A program made the position numbers and the translations under genes. From NCBI GenBank assembly GCA_007115705.1, contig QXEO01000340.1:574990-638989 (forward strand): DNA of 64,000 bases, in the 5' to 3' direction. Of the stretch, positions 58,089-64,000 are shown one piece after another. Every line of letters starts with the position of its first letter. Within the stretch, counting starts at the first letter, position 1. Origin of the DNA: Dactylis glomerata. Taxonomy: Eukaryota; Streptophyta; Magnoliopsida; Poales; Poaceae. The notes beneath the pieces are model-generated. The model searched no databases and was not told where the DNA came from. It was given only the letters and a program-made list of their open reading frames with translations.

Positions 58089-61000
58089 TGCGCAACCATC
58101 TTTACATCCCTCTACTATGCTCATGCGAGGTCACCAACGTGGTTGTTCTTGGATCGATGAAGATTTGGGAGAAGTTCTGGCCGGCTATGTTTGCTGTATT
58201 ATTTTCGTCGGTGGTTTGGGGTTGTCTACTAACAGATGGAATTTTGTTTGTTTGTTTGTTTAGGTTGCTTACCACCTATTCCATGTGGTTACTAACAGAT
58301 GGAATTGATTTTATCTTTCACAGCTATGGCCTCTCCATCAAAAACGCTGTCAGAAATCTTGAGCACATCAACGGTGCCACCGGGTCGATGGGGACATAGG
58401 GTTACTAATGCCCTACAGTAGCTGCCGGCGGCAATTCCAATCGCGAGCAGCTTATAGCTACCTGTTTCCAAAAATGTGTGACTGTGGCTGTGATTCATGG
58501 TTTATTAGTGCCAAGCCCTAAATCCTCCTGAAATTGACCCCTCCTACCACAGCGATAAGTTCTACATCGCCGGGTTCTACCTCCACTGTTTCTCTTCATG
58601 TGTGCACAATGCACTTTGTCCCCAAACCCCACTGCTCCATGTAAGATTTCCACCGGTCGAATGCATCAGAAGATTGATACCTTCTATCTGCAGCACTCAC
58701 GTACTGCGCTTTGTGATGCAGTAGCTTTTAATATCAGAGAATAATTAATACTTCAAGAGCATCTACTAGATGACGATTTGAGAATTTGGTGCCCAGACAG
58801 AAGGCAAGATTGCCTGCAAGATTAGTGTGCATATATTTATTTCTAGGATATAGTGGTGTGAATATAGAATCCCTAATGTTCTCTGATTCTTGATTGAAGA
58901 CCATTTAGTGACTATAACCTGATAATAAGTTCTTATGTGTATGTTATTGTTAGCATCACTTTAGGTCTGCAAAAACTCAAACTTGCTTCTTGGATATAGA
59001 AAACTGCAGGCATCTAAGGAAAAACAGAATGCTTACTTGCTGTCGGCCTTGATCAGTGCTCATTATAACAATATTTTTTTGTAGTGGAGCACATGTTGCT
59101 GAACGGAAGAAATGGGGCAAGATCATAACAAGCTTCATTCATCCCTTGCAATGTTTTATTATCGACCACCGTTTTCTTATGTTGGAAATACAACGTAGGT
59201 TTAGTGTATAATAATAATTATATTACTAGCTGCTTTCTTCATGCTGTTAGTTCTAGAGTTGATTAGGCAGTGCAAGGTCTGCATTTTTCTGAACAGACTG
59301 ACCATAAATCACGGCTCTCGAGAGACCAGTCTGTCGGACATGATGTGATGTATCTATGAGATATTTAGCACTAGAGTGGAATGCAAGTTAATGATAAGAT
59401 TTTTTGTTGGGATTCAATTTGTTTCCTTGCTTTTCTTTAACAAGTTCAAATAATTTCCCATGTTAACTAATACACCTCAGGTTACTCTCAGATATTAAAA
59501 GATATTTACAAACAAGATGGGAACCAAGAGCTAATCTGCAGTCACTTTGAAAATTTATGATGTCTTATTAATGCATGGTAGTATCACATTCTGATCTCTG
59601 TTCATAAGGGGGGTGGGATGAATATATGATAGGTTGGGATTTGAGATCACTGTCAACAAAGACACAGTTTGGATGCATTTCCATTGTGAAACATGAATCA
59701 GGGAGGTTTATCAAGTCGGTTAGTTTTATGATATTTGCTACTGATCTTGTTGAGGTTTGTTTTGATTACCATATAATTTTTAAGATAAAATTCACTTTGG
59801 CACCGTTGAAGTTGAATGATTACATGATCTGAACCTCTCTCATTGTAGAATCAGCTCTCAAGTATTAGTTCTCATCGTTGTTGTGATGTTTTTTTCCTCT
59901 CCCATGTAGTGAGAATTCATCAGCTTACAGGGTTAAATTGGTCTCTCTGTTTCTTCTTATAAAGTTGTTTCCAGCTTTATAAGGTGATGGTAATATGACA
60001 TGCTTTTAGTAGACGGTAATGATGGTATTATGAATACAAGTGCAATGTGCATTTCATCTTTCTTGCGCTAGACCATATATGTCTTAAAAACATCAGTTGA
60101 GTACACTGCTGGCCTATACAATGATCCATTTGTAGAAAGAAAAACATTCAGGCTAAAGCAATTTGATTTCTGTTGTCCATGTAGATGTATCTCTTCCTGC
60201 AAGTGTAACCAATATGATTACATAGAACGATATAAAGAAAATCTTGGAAACGTTGCCATCTTCAACAAAATTTCCAATATTTGACATAGCGGAACTATGC
60301 TTAGAAAAGCCATTGAAGAAAATTTAAATTATTGTTAAAATGTAGTGTCCTGTGATGGATTAATAAAGTGATATTTTTCTGGGGATGGAGCATTGTGGTT
60401 CTCCCTTCGCTTTGCGGTGTGTACCTCTAAATGTTATTATCTGGCGGTCCAGGAGAAATTATCTAGCAAGCAACACCCTTGCTATAGAATTTAAATGCCA
60501 TTAGTGAGGATGGCGCGGCATAGCGCGCTGGGTCCATCTAGTTGCAAAAGTGTGTCAGATGTGAATAGCTAGCCAAACCTCTACTATGTATTGAATCGCA
60601 TCAAATAGTAGCAGTGGGACCTAGCCTGGTACAAAAGCTCCCCTCTCTCCTCTATATTTACGTGGATTATCTATGCATGCATGCAATTCCTTTTCTATTG
60701 GTATGAGTCTAATCAACAACATGAGTCGCTTTTCTTGTGAGATCATATGAACCGATGCTCCACTATGTATTGAACCGGTTCAAAGAGAGCTATGATTCGC
60801 TTTTGGTATACATAGTGGATGGTCTTAGGACATTTCCATTGACCCAACGCAAATTAAATCTAAATCATGTCTAATTTGCTCTTTGAGTGGCCCGCTCCCA
60901 TGAGGGGCGAACCAAACCCTAGCGCCGCCAGCCGCCCCTCCTCCCTCCCTCACCGCTGCCGGAGGGGGTCAACGGGCAAAGTCCCGGGGGCACAGGTGGT

Positions 61001-61332
61001 GGCGGGGGTTTCTTCTCACCCTCGCACGGTGGTGGGGGCGTGGGCTGCTGCGGTCGGCGGGGGCGCAATGCTGGTCGTGGGGCGCGGCGGCGTGGCTACT
61101 CGGCGGCGGCGCGGTGGCTGTGTGATCTTGGGCGCGCTCACAGCGGTGGCTGTGCCCTTCGGCGCGGTGTCGGCGGGTGACGCGAGCTGGGTCACATTGA
61201 CTGTTGCAGATCTGGAGCGTCTTTGTCATGGGGGCTGTAACAGCCTCGGTGGTTGTCGACGGCGGTGCTCTGGCCTTGAGGAGGTTCTCAGGAGGGGGAC
61301 GGGTGCCGTGCGGTTTCTGGCCGCCATGAGTC
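58089..61332. other. Intergenic or former intron sequence, no gene recognised
   Basis: Mostly AT-rich with no credible exon. The last part (about 60890-61330) turns GC-rich (GCGGCGGCG-type) and holds an open frame of 157 codons without a recognised domain. It ends abruptly where element E starts. Confidence 0.5.
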
Positions 61333-61845
61333 TTGGATAATCATTCAAGTAGTCAGTCCATGAGTGGGACAATTCTTTATCAAAGATTTCATTCTTTCCC
61401 AAGCTTGAGCAACATGTTCATTATCAAACTGTTTAAACTTCATAATATCACTTCTCAAAGATATAATCTTAGCAGGAGGATAATATTTTCCAATAAAAGC
61501 ATCCTTGCACTTAACCCATGAATCAATACTATTTCTAGGCAAAGATAGCAACCAATCCTTAGCTCTTCCTCTTAAAGAGAAAGGAAACAACTTAAGCTTA
61601 ATAATATCACCATCTACATACTTATACTTTTGCATCTCACATAGCTCAAAAAAATTGTTGAGATGAGCTGCAGCATCATCAGTACTAACACCAGAAAATT
61701 GCTCTTTCATAACAAGATTTAACAAAGCAGGTTTAATCTCATAAAAATTTGCCTCAGGAGCAGGTGGCGCAATAGGAGTGCAGATGAAATCATTGTTGTT
61801 TGTGCTAGTAAAGTCACACAACTTAGTGTTCTCAGGAGTACTCAT
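61333..61845 (-). pseudogene. 5' part of gag, element E
   Basis: From MSTPENTKLCDF to CPTHGLTT it is collinear with element D Gag. A TGG-to-TGA nonsense change follows GLTT at about 61345, and the gene is cut off a few codons later. Confidence 0.88.
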
Positions 61846-62041
61846 TCTAGCAAGACTAAAAGCACACAAGCAAACATAACAACTATAAAGGAACTTTTTT
61901 TTTGTATTTTTGATAAAAAAGATGCAAGCAAAAATAAAGTAAAGAAAGTAAGCAAAACAATAACAAAGCAAAAGATTGGAAGCGAGAGACTCCCCTTGCA
62001 GAAATCCTCTTTCTCCCCGGCAACGGCGCCAGAAAAATGCT

Positions 62042-63672
62042 TGATTGGTGGTGCTGGCCACCCAGTTGGGAACCCCAAGAGGAAGGTATGATGAGCACAG
62101 CGGCAAGTTTCCCTCAGTATGAAACCAAGGTTTAATCGAACCAGTAGGAGAAAGAACCAACTTCCAAAGGTTGATGCTATGTGGCTTGGCGACGGCTCCA
62201 GACAATTTATATATGGCGCCTTATCTGGGGCGTAGCTTTGCACCAGCAGCAATGTGGAACCTACACACAACACAACCAAAGTACTTTTCCCCAACTAGCA
62301 GTGAGGTTGTCAATCTCACCGGTTTGCTGTAAACAAAGGATTAAACGTATCGTGTGGTAAAAGATATTTGTTTGCAAGAAAGTAAATAATGCTTGTAGAA
62401 AGTAAACGGTAATATGAATGTAAAAGAATTGACCGGGGTCCACAGTTCACTAGAGGTGTCTCTCCATAAAGATAAATAACATGGTGGGTGAACAAATTAC
62501 AGTTGGGCAATTGACAGAATAAAGAATGCAAACAATGCATGTACATGTCATGAGGATCACTATGAGATTCACTTGGGCACTACAACATAATACATAGACC
62601 GTAATCCAACTGCATCCATGACTAATAATCCACATGCCGGATATCATCCGAACAACTGTTGGGTATTAAGTTGTAAGCAACAAATTATCGCCTTAAGCAA
62701 AGTTTGTAATGTAAACAATACAAATGTCCTTGAACACAAGATTGTTGTTTTCTCCCTAGTAGCAACAACACATCTACAACCTTAGAAGTTGTTGTCACTC
62801 TCCCAGATTACTAGAGGCATGAACCCACTATCGAGCATAAATACTCCCTCTTGGAGTCACTAGCATCTACTCAGCCAAGATATCTACTAGCAATGGAGAG
62901 CATGCAAGATCATAAACAACATAGAGATGATAAATCACAAATCAACTTGACATAGTACTCAATTTTCATCGGATCCCAATAAACACAATATGTAGAATTA
63001 CATAACGATGATCTTGATCATGATAGGCAGCTCACAAGATCTAACATGAAGCACATGGAGGAGAAGACATCCATCTAGCTACTGCTATGGACCAGTAGTC
63101 CAAGGTAGACTACTCACACATCACTCTGAAGGCAGGCATGGTGATGAAGAAGGCTGCTAGTGGTGATTCCCCTCTCCGGTAGGGTGCCAGGAAGAGTTTC
63201 TGGACCCTCCCGATCTCGCATCGATGATGGCGGCGGCTTGCAGTATGTTTTCTGGAAAAGAGTTTGGGCCCCTAGGGTTTTCTTGTTGAGGAGAATATAT
63301 AGGCGGAAGGGCGATGTCAGGGGATGGACCAGGCGGTCACACCCCTTGGTGGCGCGGCCTGGCCCTGGCTCGCGACACCATAGAGTGTGGCTGGCCTCTG
63401 GTCCACCCCCTCCTCTCCTTTGGACTCCGTCTTTGTGTCAGGTAATTAGGGACTTTAGCTTTTGTTTCATCCAATTCCGAGAATATTTCTTGTGTAACTT
63501 TTCTGAAACACAAAAATAGCAGAAAACAGGGAATTGGCACTGTGGCATCTCGTTAATAGGTTAGTTCCAGAAAATGCATAAAAACGCCACGAAGTGTGAA
63601 CAAAACACAAAGAAAATGGTGCATAAAAAAGCATGGAGCATCAAAAATTATAGATACATTTGAGATGTATCA
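62042..63672 (-). repeat. LTR of element E
   Basis: 1631 bp. Starts TGATACATCTCA on the minus strand and ends CCACCAATCA, again with an element-specific tail. TATA-like TATATA at about 63294-63301. Confidence 0.9.
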
Positions 63673-64000
63673 GGTGTCTATTCACAAACTTGGGCATCCA
63701 GTATTCCTCAAGGGCTGCTTGAGTATAACTTTGCTCCATTGTAGAGCTTCAATCCAACCAGGTAGTTTGTTGAACTACTTTGGACACTGAAGAGTCACTC
63801 TTTGGGTCAATCAGAAGACAAGTTAGAGTGATCTCTAGTCTTCATTTCATCCTCTTAGCCGACATTCTTGGTGGTCCTTCATCGTACGGTTCATTCTCCT
63901 GCAACCACTCGAAGCTCTCATGGTTGGTAAGACTTCTTCCATTGCAAGTCTTCTTCAACGGTAAGCTTATGGTTCATCCTCACCGTATTCCTACGTTTTT
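63673..64000. other. Flanking sequence right of element E, unidentified
   Basis: About 330 bp without a recognised gene or repeat. It may be part of another, older element. Confidence 0.4.

Larger units (their letters stand above)
61333..63672 (-). mobile_element. Element E: truncated Athila-like element with 5' LTR and start of gag
   Basis: Same family as D, inverted. The LTR occupies 63672-62042, the tRNA-Asp primer site is at 62031-62014, and the gag start is at 61845. Similarity to element D gag ends at about 61333, about 0.5 kb into the gene, against unrelated GC-rich DNA. The rest of the element and the second LTR are missing. Confidence 0.9.

Noticed and set aside
59070..59096. TTTTTTTGTAGTG as the right end matching CACTAGTACAAAAAACATTG at 56297
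   Set aside because: The alignment needs gaps in the first ten bases, and the flanking trinucleotides (GTT and GAG) do not match as a target duplication.
60867..61340. 157-codon GC-rich ORF next to element E
   Set aside because: Low-complexity Gly/Arg/Val-rich with no recognisable motif, and it runs into the element E junction.

Overview
This is nuclear DNA of a grass, most likely a temperate (pooid) species. The evidence is spliced plant genes with GT-AG introns, GC-rich first exons, Stowaway-type MITEs, and dense nested LTR retrotransposons of Athila-like and Tat-like type. I cannot name the species from sequence alone. Host genes are few. They are a complete nine-exon BUB3 spindle-checkpoint gene (14775-20657, +), a C2H2 zinc-finger gene with a C-terminal EAR motif (54228-55895, +), and a decayed first-exon fragment of an ARM-repeat/U-box-like gene (57804-58088, +). 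Most of the rest is transposable elements.

Layout. 1-6309: LTR element A, entered inside its 5' LTR, inserted into the protease frame of a Tat-like gypsy element (6310 to about 11038). The Tat-like element lacks reverse transcriptase and integrase and carries a spliced, broken antisense gene. 11039-14246: intergenic, with duplications. 14775-20657: BUB3, with a MITE and a fold-back element in intron 5. 23262-50026: a nested complex. Element B (23267-50021, TSD ACGTG) contains element C (27052-38284, TSD ACTTG) and element D (39239-47731, TSD GTAC or GTACT). Element C contains a 4.65-kb Mutator-like element (31425-36073, 9-bp TSD TAATTTTTG). The sequence that received B is itself a minus-strand LTR element with a tRNA-Met primer site (LTR 50347-50749). 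Next to it is a 2.3-kb LTR element with 163-bp LTRs (50753-53073). 54228-55895: the zinc-finger gene. 61333-63672: truncated element E on the minus strand.

How the parts relate. A, B, C, D and E share one LTR family of about 1.65 kb; A-D also share a tRNA-Asp-like primer site (C with two changes) and about 2.9 kb of 3' non-coding sequence. Two different coding modules sit between these shared flanks. D and E carry Athila-type gag, with protease in D. A, B and C carry an unrelated ORF of about 194 codons that I do not recognise, intact only in A. I saw no reverse transcriptase, RNase H or integrase anywhere in the window, so every element here would need proteins supplied from elsewhere.

The most unusual object is the Mutator-like element. 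It has TIRs of about 143 bp and a perfect 9-bp TSD, and I found no transposase. It carries two spliced plant-type zinc-finger genes in the same orientation: a GRF-type gene broken by an extra G, and a zf-XS-type gene shortened by an in-frame TAA. It also has five 160-bp tandem repeats and internal decayed TIR-like blocks. It reads as a gene-carrying (Pack-MULE-like), possibly composite element. A second lead is a 14-bp polypurine-tract-like motif found three times in each of A-D, twice about 2.2 kb upstream of the true tract.
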